A stretch of DNA of 64,000 nucleotides from an uncultured Rhodospirillaceae bacterium (GTDB lineage Bacteria; Pseudomonadota; Alphaproteobacteria; Reyranellales; Reyranellaceae), in assembly GCA_945952105.1 (NCBI GenBank), contig CAMFGZ010000003.1:62001-126000 (forward strand). Reading direction: 5' to 3'. The stretch's first letter is position 1. Each line of letters opens with the position of its first letter. The notes under the pieces are model-generated. The model was given only the letters and a program-made list of their open reading frames with translations. It did no database searches and was not told the origin of the DNA. A program made the position numbers and the translations under genes. Below, piece after piece: positions 9,048-17,536 of this stretch.

Positions 9048-10400
9048 GTGTCGATCTTGTCGCCGGTTGCCGTTGCCCGGGGTGTCGCCCTGCTCCTGTG
9101 GCTGCTCGCGCTGCACAACACGCTGGCCGGGCGCGGACTGTTCTGGGACGGCGCGTCTTTTCTGGTGAACCTGCTCGACCACGGTCACTTCCACGACTTC
9201 TACGCCGCCCGCGCGCATGTCGACTGGGTCACGCAGGCGCCGGTTCTCCTGCTCGCCAAGCTGGGCGTCCGCGACACCAGGCTGTTGACGATGGCGTACT
9301 CGGCGGCCCTGTTCGCGCTGCCGACGGCCTTCTATCACCTCGCCCTGATGCGGGTGCGCCGCGACCCCGTGCTGCTGACGGCCGTGCTCGCGATCGTTGC
9401 GGCGGTCTATCTGCCGACCTCTTTCTTCATCGTCGGCGAATACAACGTGGCATTTGCCTGCATCACCGCCGCGATGTCGATCGTGCTCACGACCGGGGAT
9501 CGCAAACGGGCCGATGCCGCCCTGCTGCTGGTGTTCGGCCTGCTGTGCCTCAGGTCCTACGAGGCGATGATCTATCTCGGACCCCTGGTGGCGTCGGCGA
9601 TCCTGTGGTCGATGCGGCGGAGCGACGATCCGGCGACCCGGATGCTGCGCGGATTGGCGGCGATCGCCTTCGTGGGCGGCGCGCTCATATCGGCCATCAC
9701 GATCGTCGATTACTGGGATCACCCGCACTTCATGAAAGTGCGCTCCACCAGCGTCGACTTCTGGCAGAACATGCAGTTCTCGATTCCGCTGGCGGGCTTC
9801 CTGATCTGCGCCGTCGCGGGCGTCCGCCGTCCGGCGTGGCTGCAGGGGCGGGGCCCGATGATCGTGATGGGCGTCATCGCCCTTCTGCTTGCGATTTCTC
9901 CCTGGTGGCGGATCGTTCACGGTCCTTCGATCCTCTATCCGCCCTCGCACTATGTGGCGCGGCAAGCGGCCGGCATGCTGCTGGCGGCGCTGCTCGCGGG
10001 CATGTGGGTGCAGGTCGCGCGCCGCGATCCGCCGGGTATCTTCGCCGTGGTACGCCGACCCGAGGTGGCGCGACGCATGATGCTCGCTCTGGCGGCGCTG
10101 ACGGTTGCCGCTTCGGTGCCCGACGTCGCTCTGACGCGTCTGTGGTCCGGCTATATCGAGCGTCTGCGCATCGTCGTCGACGGCGCCGACGGGCTGGTGC
10201 GCGCGGAAACGCTGCCGCTGCACGATTGGCCCAACAAGCTCTTCTTCCAGGATTGGTCCTATCCGGCGCTGAGCGCCGTCGTGAGTCGTTCGCCCGGCCG
10301 TTCCTATGTCGTGTCCGACCAGGACTATCTCAGCAATCCGCCGTTCGAGCCGGCCTGCGGATTTTTACCACGGCTGAAGGGATACGGCTGGCGGAGGTGA
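9048..10400 (+). CDS. Polytopic membrane protein, second tandem paralog (possible GT-C fold)
   Basis: A 450-residue paralog of the preceding gene, with the same length and motif order (RGLFWDGASFLVNLL, FALPTAFYHLAL, TSFFIVGEYN, RSYEAMIYLGP, FWQNMQF, RRPEVARRM). The GTG at 9048 starts two bases after the upstream stop; another in-frame GTG at 9033 would overlap it. Both copies look intact, so this is an old duplication that has diverged rather than a recent copy. Co-transcription with the first copy is almost certain. A divergently transcribed methyltransferase lies upstream. Function is unknown. Confidence 0.75.
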   Translation: MSILSPVAVARGVALLLWLLALHNTLAGRGLFWDGASFLVNLLDHGHFHDFYAARAHVDWVTQAPVLLLAKLGVRDTRLLTMAYSAALFALPTAFYHLALMRVRRDPVLLTAVLAIVAAVYLPTSFFIVGEYNVAFACITAAMSIVLTTGDRKRADAALLLVFGLLCLRSYEAMIYLGPLVASAILWSMRRSDDPATRMLRGLAAIAFVGGALISAITIVDYWDHPHFMKVRSTSVDFWQNMQFSIPLAGFLICAVAGVRRPAWLQGRGPMIVMGVIALLLAISPWWRIVHGPSILYPPSHYVARQAAGMLLAALLAGMWVQVARRDPPGIFAVVRRPEVARRMMLALAALTVAASVPDVALTRLWSGYIERLRIVVDGADGLVRAETLPLHDWPNKLFFQDWSYPALSAVVSRSPGRSYVVSDQDYLSNPPFEPACGFLPRLKGYGWRR

Positions 10401-10481
10401 GCTTGTCGGCCGTGCGCGGGGACCTATGTAGAGGAGACCATCCGCGACTCGAACTCCATCGAGGACGACAGGCTTCGCACG

Positions 10482-11072
10482 ATGAAGGAATCTTTGTTCG
10501 GCAGGGCGAACAGGGCTTTTACGACGAAGCTCCTCGCGGGAGTTGGCGGGCTGCTGGCTGCCTTCCTGTCCTTCGCGTTGTCGATCTACCAGAGCCGCAC
10601 GGCGGGCGAAGTGCCCAGGGTCGATCCGGGCGCGGTCGTTGACGCGGGCCGTTGGAAAGTCGCCGTGACGTCGGTGAGCGTCGGATCGCAAATGCCCGAC
10701 GGATCGCGCGTTTCGCCGGGAAAGAAAGCGCTGGTCGTGGACCTGGTCCTCGAGAACCGCTCCGCCGAGAGTTCGAACCTCTATGGGGACGCCCTGAAGA
10801 TCGAGAATGTCCCGGACGCGGCCAAGCCGCTGTTCTACCTTATGCGCGATCGGGCCTTGCTCTGGGACGTCCAGCCGATGATGCCGGAGCAGGTCAAGGC
10901 CGTCTGGCAGGTCCGGCAGGATCAAGTCCTGCCAGAGCGGGCGAAGCTCGCCGTCGTCGGCGAAATCTTCAAGCCACGCGACAATCTCTACGCGGCGCCC
11001 GGCTGGTTCCCGACCAGGCCGGTCGCGTTCGTCGACCTGCCGCTCGCTGCCGCCGGCGAGGCGGGACGATGA
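10482..11072 (+). CDS. Membrane-anchored beta-rich protein of unknown function (first of three)
   Basis: A 196-residue protein with a short basic N-terminus, one hydrophobic segment (residues about 17-36) and a likely extracytoplasmic domain. The core (RWKVAVTSVSVGS through KKALVVDLVLENRSAESS) has the pattern of alternating beta strands seen in DUF4352-like immunoglobulin folds. I do not recognise a specific family. The stop overlaps the start of the next gene in ATGA, so the three genes 10482-12194 form one operon of similarly built proteins. It could be an envelope accessory factor for the upstream membrane proteins. Confidence 0.7.
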   Translation: MKESLFGRANRAFTTKLLAGVGGLLAAFLSFALSIYQSRTAGEVPRVDPGAVVDAGRWKVAVTSVSVGSQMPDGSRVSPGKKALVVDLVLENRSAESSNLYGDALKIENVPDAAKPLFYLMRDRALLWDVQPMMPEQVKAVWQVRQDQVLPERAKLAVVGEIFKPRDNLYAAPGWFPTRPVAFVDLPLAAAGEAGR

Positions 11073-11632
11073 GGCGACTCTTCCCGGCCTCCCTGATGAT
11101 CGCGATCGCGGGCGCAATCCTGCTCTTCCTGCAATCGACGACACCACCCTATGCAATGCTCACGGGACCGATCAGAACTTCGGGCGCGCAGGGCGACACG
11201 GTTGCGAGCCGGACCTTCAGCGCGCGTGTCGACAAGGTCGTGCGCGCGAAGACGATCGCCTACAAGCGTTTCGGCAAGGACGTCGAACGGGAGACGAGCG
11301 GCGTTTGGCTGCTCGTTGCCGTGGAGGCGCGGGCTGGTTCGCAGACCATGCCGATCCGTGCTGCCACGATCCGCGGGGCGTCCGGCCGGCTCTACCGGCA
11401 GACGCGCCGTGCGGACGGCGCACCGCAGCTCCTGTCCGCGAAGACGGTGCAACCGGGTCTGCCGACGACGGGCCTTCTGGTCTTCGAACTGCCGGAGGAA
11501 GAACTCGCGGACATGTCGCTGCTGCTGTCCGGTCAGTATGGGCCGCAGCTGCAGGACGAGATCGTCATCGCGCTCGATGACCGGAAGATCGCGGTGCGCG
11601 ACAGGGCAGTGCTGGGCGATGACGGCCTCTAG
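11069..11632 (+). CDS. Membrane-anchored beta-rich protein of unknown function (second of three)
   Basis: A 187-residue protein with one N-terminal hydrophobic anchor (LFPASLMIAIAGAILLFL) and then a domain predicted to lie outside the cytoplasm. RTFSARVDKVVRAKTIA followed by SGVWLLVAVEARAG resembles the strand pattern of its upstream neighbour, and the C-terminal half (TGLLVFELPEEELADMSLLL) also suggests a beta sandwich. Its ATG sits inside the ATGA overlap with the previous gene and its 3' end overlaps the next by 14 bp, so translation is probably coupled. No enzymatic motif is seen. Confidence 0.7.
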   Translation: MRRLFPASLMIAIAGAILLFLQSTTPPYAMLTGPIRTSGAQGDTVASRTFSARVDKVVRAKTIAYKRFGKDVERETSGVWLLVAVEARAGSQTMPIRAATIRGASGRLYRQTRRADGAPQLLSAKTVQPGLPTTGLLVFELPEEELADMSLLLSGQYGPQLQDEIVIALDDRKIAVRDRAVLGDDGL

Positions 11633-12194
11633 GCGCGAAAAGAGGCTGCGGCTCTTGTCGCTGGTCGCGCTGCCGCCGTTGCTGGTCGCGGCCTTCGCGG
11701 TAAACGCCCGGCGCAACGTCGACGACTACCTCCACCAGATCGAGATGATCGTCCGCCCGGCCTCGGACGGCGAGGCCCATGCCGGCGCCGAATGGCGGCT
11801 GGCTGCGGTCCGCCTGATCGGTGACGGGCGCGACACAAAGGTCACGTTTCCCGGCCAGATGCGTCTCGTGATCGTGCAGTTGAGCGCGACCGCGCGGCAG
11901 GAGATCGGCGAGGGATGGTCGCAATGCCGGTTCACGCTGGTGGACGATCGAGGCCGGCGCTGGCTGCCCCTCGACCCGACGCTCTCGCGAGACATAAGCC
12001 GCGACCTCGACCGGAATGCGAAGCCTGTAGAGGGCTGCGGCATCGCCTCCCTGCATCCGCCGCCGAAGGACAAGAGCGTCACGATCGAGGAAAAGTTCGT
12101 CGTGCCGGCGGATGTGCTGCCATCGCTGAAGGCACGGCTGAGCTTCGTCGGCACCCGGCCCGGGGCGATCGACCTTCCTGTGAAGTTCGACTGA
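11619..12194 (+). CDS. Membrane-anchored beta-rich protein of unknown function (third of three)
   Basis: A 191-residue protein, the last of three similarly organised products. It has an Arg-rich start (MTASRREKRLR), one hydrophobic helix, then an exported domain with AEWRLAAVRLIGD and MRLVIVQLSATARQ strands. Two Cys (SQCRF and EGCGI) could form a disulfide, absent from the other two proteins. The start ATG at 11619 lies within the end of the preceding gene. It ends 3 bp before the stop of the convergent membrane-protein gene. Function unknown. Confidence 0.7.
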   Translation: MTASRREKRLRLLSLVALPPLLVAAFAVNARRNVDDYLHQIEMIVRPASDGEAHAGAEWRLAAVRLIGDGRDTKVTFPGQMRLVIVQLSATARQEIGEGWSQCRFTLVDDRGRRWLPLDPTLSRDISRDLDRNAKPVEGCGIASLHPPPKDKSVTIEEKFVVPADVLPSLKARLSFVGTRPGAIDLPVKFD

Positions 12195-12197
12195 TCT

Positions 12198-13478
12198 TCA
12201 GCGGCGGCCGCGCCAGGTGCGCCCCTGCGCGAAACCGATCTCGAGCGCGGTGGCCAGCAGGCAGATATTGATCGGCATGACGAGAACCCCGTCGCCCGGC
12301 GCGCTCGGACTGCCAAGGAACAGCGAGAGTCCCTGGGCGATGATCTGCCAGAGTCGGAACTCGTGTGGCCCGACGAGTTGCGTAATGCCGTACCAGGCCC
12401 ATGCGGAACCCCAGTCGAGCAGGCGGAAGAGCACGACGGTGGTGAGCAGCAGGCCGAGGCCCGACCGCAAGGTGAGACCCACGCCCTCGGCCAGCGCGCG
12501 ATAGCGCTTGATGGTGCCCGCGATGAAGTGGGAGACGAAGTCCCTCATCACTTTCGGCAGCGCCTGCCAGCGCGAGACGGCGCGGGCGAGGCGGCCTTCG
12601 CCCGGCGGTGCGGCGGTGCCGATGTCGTAGCCATAGACGACGGCGGCAAGCGTCATCCACACCACGGGATAGAGGCCATAGAAGAACAGCGAGTTGAGCC
12701 GCCTCGACAGCGGCGGCGTCGCGGCTTCGGGCGGCGGCGGGAACAACGCGTTGGCGGCGGCCTCGCGGACCGGATCGAGAAAGCCGAGGAGATGGCCGAT
12801 CCGCGCCGCCATCTCGCCGATCCAGGCGCGGATCTCGCTCTCCCAGTTGGAGACGACGAAGAGCGCGATGAATGCCCAGTTGGCTTCGCAGATCACGATG
12901 ACGAGCGGCCAGACCGCGGCCTTCGACCGCTTGTGCATGAACTTCGCGAAGCGCCTGACGATCCAGGCGACGGCGACCGAGACGAAAAGCCAGGTGCCGC
13001 CGGAGACCTGAAGGAGATTGCTCTCGCCCGCCATCATGAGATCGAGCACCAGCTTCGAGTAGTCCCGCACCGTGTCGCTGAGGAAGCCCCAGGCGGCATA
13101 GAAGGCGAAGAAGGGGACCAGCGTGAGCGTAAGGACGGAGGCAAAGCCTGCCGTTCGCTGTGTTTCTCTCGCCGTCGAGGCCGGCTGACTCGTCGCGACT
13201 TGCGCCGCGGCATCGAGCGCGGGCAGGGCCGGCCGGACGATTTCGAACAACCCGACGATCACGACCAGCTTCAGCAGCACGACGAGGGACAGGCTCGACA
13301 GGCCGGCCAGCGTGTTCCAGCGCCCGATCGTCGCCGCGAGCTCGTTGAGTAGAAGATTGCCGATGTTCCCGACGACCCAAAGCGCCATCAGCTGCGGCCA
13401 GTAGCGCCGCAGCAGTCGCATCGTCAGCGCGGGCAGCCGAACGACCGGTTCGAGGGACGGCAACACATGAAGCAGCAC
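12198..13478 (-). CDS. Large polytopic membrane protein of unknown function
   Basis: A 426-residue protein with about seven to eight hydrophobic stretches, a Pro/Ala-rich loop (LFPPPPEAATPPLSRR) near the middle and a basic C-terminus (TWRGRR). The GTG at 13478 opens the frame; an in-frame ATG at 13421 (MRLLRRYWPQ) is an equally good start and lies closer to the first helix. Notable segments are FMHKRSKAAVWPLVIVICEANWAFIALFVVSNWE and FVSHFIAGTIKRYRALAEGV. I do not recognise a family. It is convergent with the three-gene operon to its left and downstream, on the same strand, of the acyl-CoA carboxylase gene. Confidence 0.7.
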   Translation of the reverse strand: MLLHVLPSLEPVVRLPALTMRLLRRYWPQLMALWVVGNIGNLLLNELAATIGRWNTLAGLSSLSLVVLLKLVVIVGLFEIVRPALPALDAAAQVATSQPASTARETQRTAGFASVLTLTLVPFFAFYAAWGFLSDTVRDYSKLVLDLMMAGESNLLQVSGGTWLFVSVAVAWIVRRFAKFMHKRSKAAVWPLVIVICEANWAFIALFVVSNWESEIRAWIGEMAARIGHLLGFLDPVREAAANALFPPPPEAATPPLSRRLNSLFFYGLYPVVWMTLAAVVYGYDIGTAAPPGEGRLARAVSRWQALPKVMRDFVSHFIAGTIKRYRALAEGVGLTLRSGLGLLLTTVVLFRLLDWGSAWAWYGITQLVGPHEFRLWQIIAQGLSLFLGSPSAPGDGVLVMPINICLLATALEIGFAQGRTWRGRR

Positions 13479-13560
13479 GCCCTCAAGATGGAGGCGCTCC
13501 CGGCGCCCGACAACCGCGTAATTTTTGCGGTACGTCAGGCATGCGGGGGAACCGGCGTTG

Positions 13561-15111
13561 CTAAGGCCGCATCCACATGTTCGCCGGGCCGCTGCCGCGC
13601 ACGGGAGCTGCCAGGTCTACGAACTCGCAGAGGATCTTGCGCGTGTCGCGCGGATCTATGATCTCCTCGATCCAGAAGCTCTCGGCGCTGCGGAAGGGGG
13701 AGCGCAGCTTGTTCAGCCGGTCCTCGATCTCCGCCATCTTCGCCTTGGGATCGTCGGCGGCGTCGATGTCGGCGCGGTAGGCGGCCTCGATGCCGCCTTC
13801 GAGCGGCAGCGATCCCCAGCGCCCCGAGGGCCAGGCATAGCGCCAGTTCATGCGCGAACCGTTCTGGTGCGCCGCACCCGCAACGCCGAAAGCGTTGCGG
13901 ATGATGAAGGTGCACCACGGCACGGTCGTCTGGAACATCGACGACATGGCGCGCACGCCCTGGCGGATGACGCCGCTCTTCTCGGCTTCCAGGCCGATCA
14001 GGAAGCCGGGGCAATCGCAGAAATAGACGACCGGCAGATGGAAGGTCTCGGCGAGGTCGAGGAAGCGCGTGACCTTCTGGCAGGCATCGGCCGTCCAGCC
14101 GCCGCCATAGAACATCGGGTCGCTCGCCATCACCGCGACCGGCCAGCCGTCGACTCTCGCGAAGCCGGTCACGACCGAGCGGCCGTAGAGCCGGCCCATC
14201 TCGAAGAAGCTGCCCTGGTCGACGACCTTCTCCACGATCGGGCGGATGCGATAGACCTTGCGGATGTCGCGCGGGATGACGTCGAAGAGCGCCTCCTCGC
14301 GTCGTGCCGGATCGTCGGTCACGGGGCCGCGCGGTGGGGTGTCATACACGGAAGACGGCAGATAGGAGAGGAAACGGCGCGCCGCGGCGAAGGCTTCGTC
14401 TTCGCTGTCGACGGCCTCGTCGATCGCGCCGGCTCGCAACTGGATCTCCCAGCCGCCCAGATCCTGCTTGTCGTACTGCTTGGCGCTGAGGCGGTTTACC
14501 ACCGGCGGACCGGCGACGAACATCGCCGAGACGTCCTTAACCATCACCGAGTAATGCGTGGCCGCGAGGCGGGCGGCGCCCAGGCCCGCGACGGAGCCGA
14601 GGCCGAGGCCTACGGCCGGTACCGTGCCCATGTTGCGCACGGCCCATTCCCAGCCGGCCACACCGGGTACGTTGGCGCGGCCGGTCGTCTCGATGGTCTT
14701 GACCGATCCGCCTCCGCCCGAGCCCTCGATCAGGCGGATGACCGGGATCCGGTACTGGTTGGCATAGCGCTCGACGAAATTGGACTTCTCCTTGATCGTG
14801 GCGTCGGCCGAGCCGCCGCGCACGGTGAAGTCGTCGCCGGTGACCGCGACATGGCGCCCGTCGATCTTGCCGCGGCCCATCACGACATTGGCGGGCGTCA
14901 GGTCGACCAGGTCGTTCTTGCCGTCATACTCGGCCTTGCCGGCGACGCTGCCGATTTCGCGAAATGAATCTTTGTCGAGCAGCCGCTCGATGCGCTCGCG
15001 TACCGTCAGGCGGCCGCCATCGTGCTGGCGCTTGACCTTGTCGGCGCCGCCCATGCGCTTCGTCATTTCCTGACGACGGCGCAGTTCGTCCATTTCCGGT
15101 TGCCAGCTCAT
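13561..15111 (-). CDS. Acyl-CoA carboxylase beta (carboxyltransferase) subunit
   Basis: A 516-residue protein of the biotin-dependent carboxyltransferase family (propionyl-, methylcrotonyl- or geranyl-CoA carboxylase beta type). Landmarks are GRLTVRERIERLLDKDSF near the N-terminus, EGSGGGGSVKTIE and GLGAARLAATHYSVMV in the first crotonase-like half, and VVYFCDCPGFLIGLEAEKSGVIRQG with the oxyanion-hole glycines in the second. It moves CO2 from carboxybiotin to an acyl-CoA. The ATG at 15111 (MSWQPEMDEL) is chosen; the frame runs upstream but lacks family similarity. No biotin-carboxylase (alpha) gene is next to it, so the partner must lie elsewhere and the acyl-CoA substrate cannot be told. Confidence 0.9.
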   Translation of the reverse strand: MSWQPEMDELRRRQEMTKRMGGADKVKRQHDGGRLTVRERIERLLDKDSFREIGSVAGKAEYDGKNDLVDLTPANVVMGRGKIDGRHVAVTGDDFTVRGGSADATIKEKSNFVERYANQYRIPVIRLIEGSGGGGSVKTIETTGRANVPGVAGWEWAVRNMGTVPAVGLGLGSVAGLGAARLAATHYSVMVKDVSAMFVAGPPVVNRLSAKQYDKQDLGGWEIQLRAGAIDEAVDSEDEAFAAARRFLSYLPSSVYDTPPRGPVTDDPARREEALFDVIPRDIRKVYRIRPIVEKVVDQGSFFEMGRLYGRSVVTGFARVDGWPVAVMASDPMFYGGGWTADACQKVTRFLDLAETFHLPVVYFCDCPGFLIGLEAEKSGVIRQGVRAMSSMFQTTVPWCTFIIRNAFGVAGAAHQNGSRMNWRYAWPSGRWGSLPLEGGIEAAYRADIDAADDPKAKMAEIEDRLNKLRSPFRSAESFWIEEIIDPRDTRKILCEFVDLAAPVRGSGPANMWMRP

Positions 15112-15220
15112 GACGACGCTTCCCCCGATCGTTTGTCGCAACTTTTCCAGCCTTTGCGGTTCGTACCAACGAAGACCCGGAGCGGCTACATTAAAGCGGT
15201 CTTCGCTAGGGAGCCGACCG

Positions 15221-15757
15221 ATGGACGAAACGGCAAGGCCGGGAGGGGCGATGCTCCACATGATCTGCGGCAAGATCGCTGCCGGAAAGTCGACGCTCGC
15301 CGCCGAACTCGCGGCGCACCCGGCCACGATCCGGATCAGCGAAGATGCCTGGCTCGCCTGTCTCTACAAGGATGAGCAGAAGACGATCGAGGACTATGTG
15401 CGCAACTCCCGCCGCCTGCGGGAGGCGATGGGCGAACATGTCGTCGCGCTGCTGCGGGCCGGCCTGTCGGTCGTGCTCGACTTTCCGGCCAACACGCCGG
15501 CAAGCCGTCAATGGATGCGAAGTCTCTTCGAGCGCGCCGACGCGAACCACCGGCTGCATTTTCTCGACGTGCCGGACGATGTCTGCAAAGCCCGGTTGCG
15601 CGCCCGCAATGCCGACGGCACGCACGCCTTCAATACCAGCGACGCGGAGTTCGAACTCTTTACCAGCTACTTCGTGCCGCCCTCGGCCGAAGAAGGCTTC
15701 GAGGTCGCATTCCACGGTGAATCAAAAACGACGCCGTCTATCAGGTTCTCCTCGTAG
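15221..15757 (+). CDS. P-loop ATP-binding protein (AAA_33 / zeta-toxin-like kinase)
   Basis: A 178-residue protein with a Walker A GKIAAGKST near the N-terminus, a second acidic motif in ISEDAWL, VVLDFPANTP as the Walker B-like strand and an Arg-rich lid region CKARLRARNADGTHAF. This matches the small-molecule kinase-like family that includes chloramphenicol phosphotransferase and zeta-toxin relatives. The substrate is unknown; no antitoxin partner is visible. Start ATG 15221 is preferred, with 15251 possible. Its last 91 bp overlap the end of pxpC on the opposite strand, an unusually long convergent overlap. Confidence 0.82.
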   Translation: MDETARPGGAMLHMICGKIAAGKSTLAAELAAHPATIRISEDAWLACLYKDEQKTIEDYVRNSRRLREAMGEHVVALLRAGLSVVLDFPANTPASRQWMRSLFERADANHRLHFLDVPDDVCKARLRARNADGTHAFNTSDAEFELFTSYFVPPSAEEGFEVAFHGESKTTPSIRFSS

Positions 15758-16764
15758 AGCCGGGCGAGATCGATACCACCTGGCGGGCGCGCCACGACGA
15801 AGCCCGCGATGGCGCGCTGCAGCCGCGCCTCCTGGTCGCGCCGCAGCGCCTCGGCTTCCTCGACGGTGACCGCTACGAAGCGCACGGTCTGGCCGGGCAA
15901 CAGGCGTCCCAGCCGTGGCAGGTCGACCGAGGCGACGGTCGCGATCTTGGGATAGCCGCCGACGGTCTGACGGTCGGCCAGCAGCACGATGGGCAGGCCG
16001 GCGCCGGGCACCTGGATGGCGCCGGGTGCGATGCCGTCGGAGATGATGTCGGCGCCGCCCTTGTCGACGGGCTTGGCATGCTCGATCACGGCGCCCTCGA
16101 AGCGGATGCCCATGCGATCGGCTTCCTTGGAAACGCGATACTCCGTTTCCACGAACGTGCGGCGGCCTGCCTCGCTGAAGTAGTCGTCCTGCGGTCCCCA
16201 GACGACCCGCACCGGGCCGCTGCCATAGTCGAAGGGCTGTGCCAGCTTGCGTTCGTTGACGGCGGGGACGTTCGGCTTCGCGAGCGGCAACACGTCGCCG
16301 GCGGCGAGCTTGCGGCCGTCGAAGCCGCCGATGCCGGCGCGCGAATAGGTGGACAGGCTGCCCATGAAGGAAGGCAGCGCGAAACCGCCGGCCACCGCGA
16401 CATAGGCCGTGCTCGCCCCTTCGATCATGCCGACGCGCAGCGTCTGGCCACGCTTCAGGAGATGGCTGCGATCTGATTCGATCGGCTTGGGCGCCGCGTC
16501 GGGCCCGTCGATCAGCATGGGCGAAAGCGGGCCCACGAGCGCCACGCGCACGCTGTCGGCTTCGACCAGCAGGTCCGGGCCCATGACGCCGATCTCGAGG
16601 CCTGCCGTGTTCGCGGGATTACCGGCCAGCGCGTTGGCGAGGCCGAGGCCGATCCGGTCCATGGCGCCCGCGGTCGGCATTCCCAGCGCCATGAAGCCCG
16701 TGCGACCGAGATCCTGCAGCGTGTCGAACAGGCCCGCGCGGACGACTTTCAGGCCGGCGGTCAT
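15667..16764 (-). CDS. pxpC: 5-oxoprolinase subunit C (biotin-dependent carboxyltransferase-like)
   Basis: A 365-residue KipA/PxpC protein: LKVVRAGLFDTLQDLGRTGFMALGMP at the N-terminus, then AMDRIGLGLANALAGN and GPQDDYFSEAGRRTF. With PxpA and PxpB it makes the ATP-dependent prokaryotic 5-oxoprolinase, which opens pyroglutamate to glutamate and removes a damage product of glutamine and glutathione metabolism. The ATG at 16764 overlaps the pxpB stop in ATGA, so B and C are coupled. The C-terminus, past the family core, ends in a Ser/Gly tail and overlaps the convergent kinase gene by 91 bp. Confidence 0.92.
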   Translation of the reverse strand: MTAGLKVVRAGLFDTLQDLGRTGFMALGMPTAGAMDRIGLGLANALAGNPANTAGLEIGVMGPDLLVEADSVRVALVGPLSPMLIDGPDAAPKPIESDRSHLLKRGQTLRVGMIEGASTAYVAVAGGFALPSFMGSLSTYSRAGIGGFDGRKLAAGDVLPLAKPNVPAVNERKLAQPFDYGSGPVRVVWGPQDDYFSEAGRRTFVETEYRVSKEADRMGIRFEGAVIEHAKPVDKGGADIISDGIAPGAIQVPGAGLPIVLLADRQTVGGYPKIATVASVDLPRLGRLLPGQTVRFVAVTVEEAEALRRDQEARLQRAIAGFVVARPPGGIDLARLYEENLIDGVVFDSPWNATSKPSSAEGGTK

Positions 16765-17498
16765 TTGCTCTTCACCAGGCTCGACCAGTCGAAGCTGCCG
16801 GCCTCGACCTCGCGCGCGATGCGGTCGAAGCTCTTGCGGTCGATCCGCTCGAAGGAAAGCGAATCGCCGGGCGACAGGAAAACTGGCTGCTCGCGGCGCT
16901 TGTCGAACATCCACAGCGGCGTTCGGCCGATGAGGTGCCAGCCGCCCGGGCTTTCGAACGGGTAGATCGTCGTCATGTCCATGGCGATGGCGACCGAGGA
17001 GCGCGGCACCCGCACCCTGGGCTGGCTGCGGCGCGGCAGGAAAAGCGACGGGTCGAGGCCGGCGATATAGGCGAGGCCCGGCATGAACCCCAATACGTAG
17101 ACCTTGAAGGGCGAGGCGAGGTGGGCAGAGATCACCTGCTCCGGCGTCTTCTTCGTACGTTCCGCGACCTCGGCGAGATCGGGCGCGAATTCGGCATCGT
17201 CGTAGCAGCAGGGGATGGTCATCCGTCGGCTCTTGCCATCCACCGGCAGTCCGCGCGCGATCAGCGCGTCGATCCGGGGCTGCAGGTCGGACCGGGAGGT
17301 GGACAGCGGGTCGTACGTCACCATCAGGGACCGCATCGTGGGCACTGTCTCGACGACGCCCGGAATCTCACCGGCCTCGCGGGCCAGGCCGATGGCGGCA
17401 TGAAGGGCCATCACCCGGTCGTTGATCTCGGGGGAAATCTCGTTGCCGAATTCGACGGTGAAGGCGGTGTCGCCGCAGGATAGGTACCGTACGCTCAC
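16761..17498 (-). CDS. pxpB: 5-oxoprolinase subunit B
   Basis: A 245-residue KipI/PxpB protein. Typical segments are the N-terminal YLSCGDTAFTVEFGNEI, the middle VYVLGFMPGLAYIAGLDPSL and PFESPGGWHLIGRTPLWMFD. It works with PxpC as the ATP-dependent part of 5-oxoprolinase in the cytosol. It is first in the leftward pxpBC pair and is divergent from pxpA with only 38 bp between the two start codons, so the two promoters must overlap or lie within coding sequence. Start ATG at 17498 gives the family N-terminus directly. Confidence 0.92.
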   Translation of the reverse strand: MSVRYLSCGDTAFTVEFGNEISPEINDRVMALHAAIGLAREAGEIPGVVETVPTMRSLMVTYDPLSTSRSDLQPRIDALIARGLPVDGKSRRMTIPCCYDDAEFAPDLAEVAERTKKTPEQVISAHLASPFKVYVLGFMPGLAYIAGLDPSLFLPRRSQPRVRVPRSSVAIAMDMTTIYPFESPGGWHLIGRTPLWMFDKRREQPVFLSPGDSLSFERIDRKSFDRIAREVEAGSFDWSSLVKSK

Positions 17499-17536
17499 AT
17501 CTGCTAAGATAGCGCTTCAGATTGAGGGAGTCTCCC

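Noticed and set aside
7770..10400. Single 876-codon gene spanning both tandem membrane proteins
   Set aside because: Only the part after about 9048 is real; the earlier part is an out-of-frame shadow of the first paralog.
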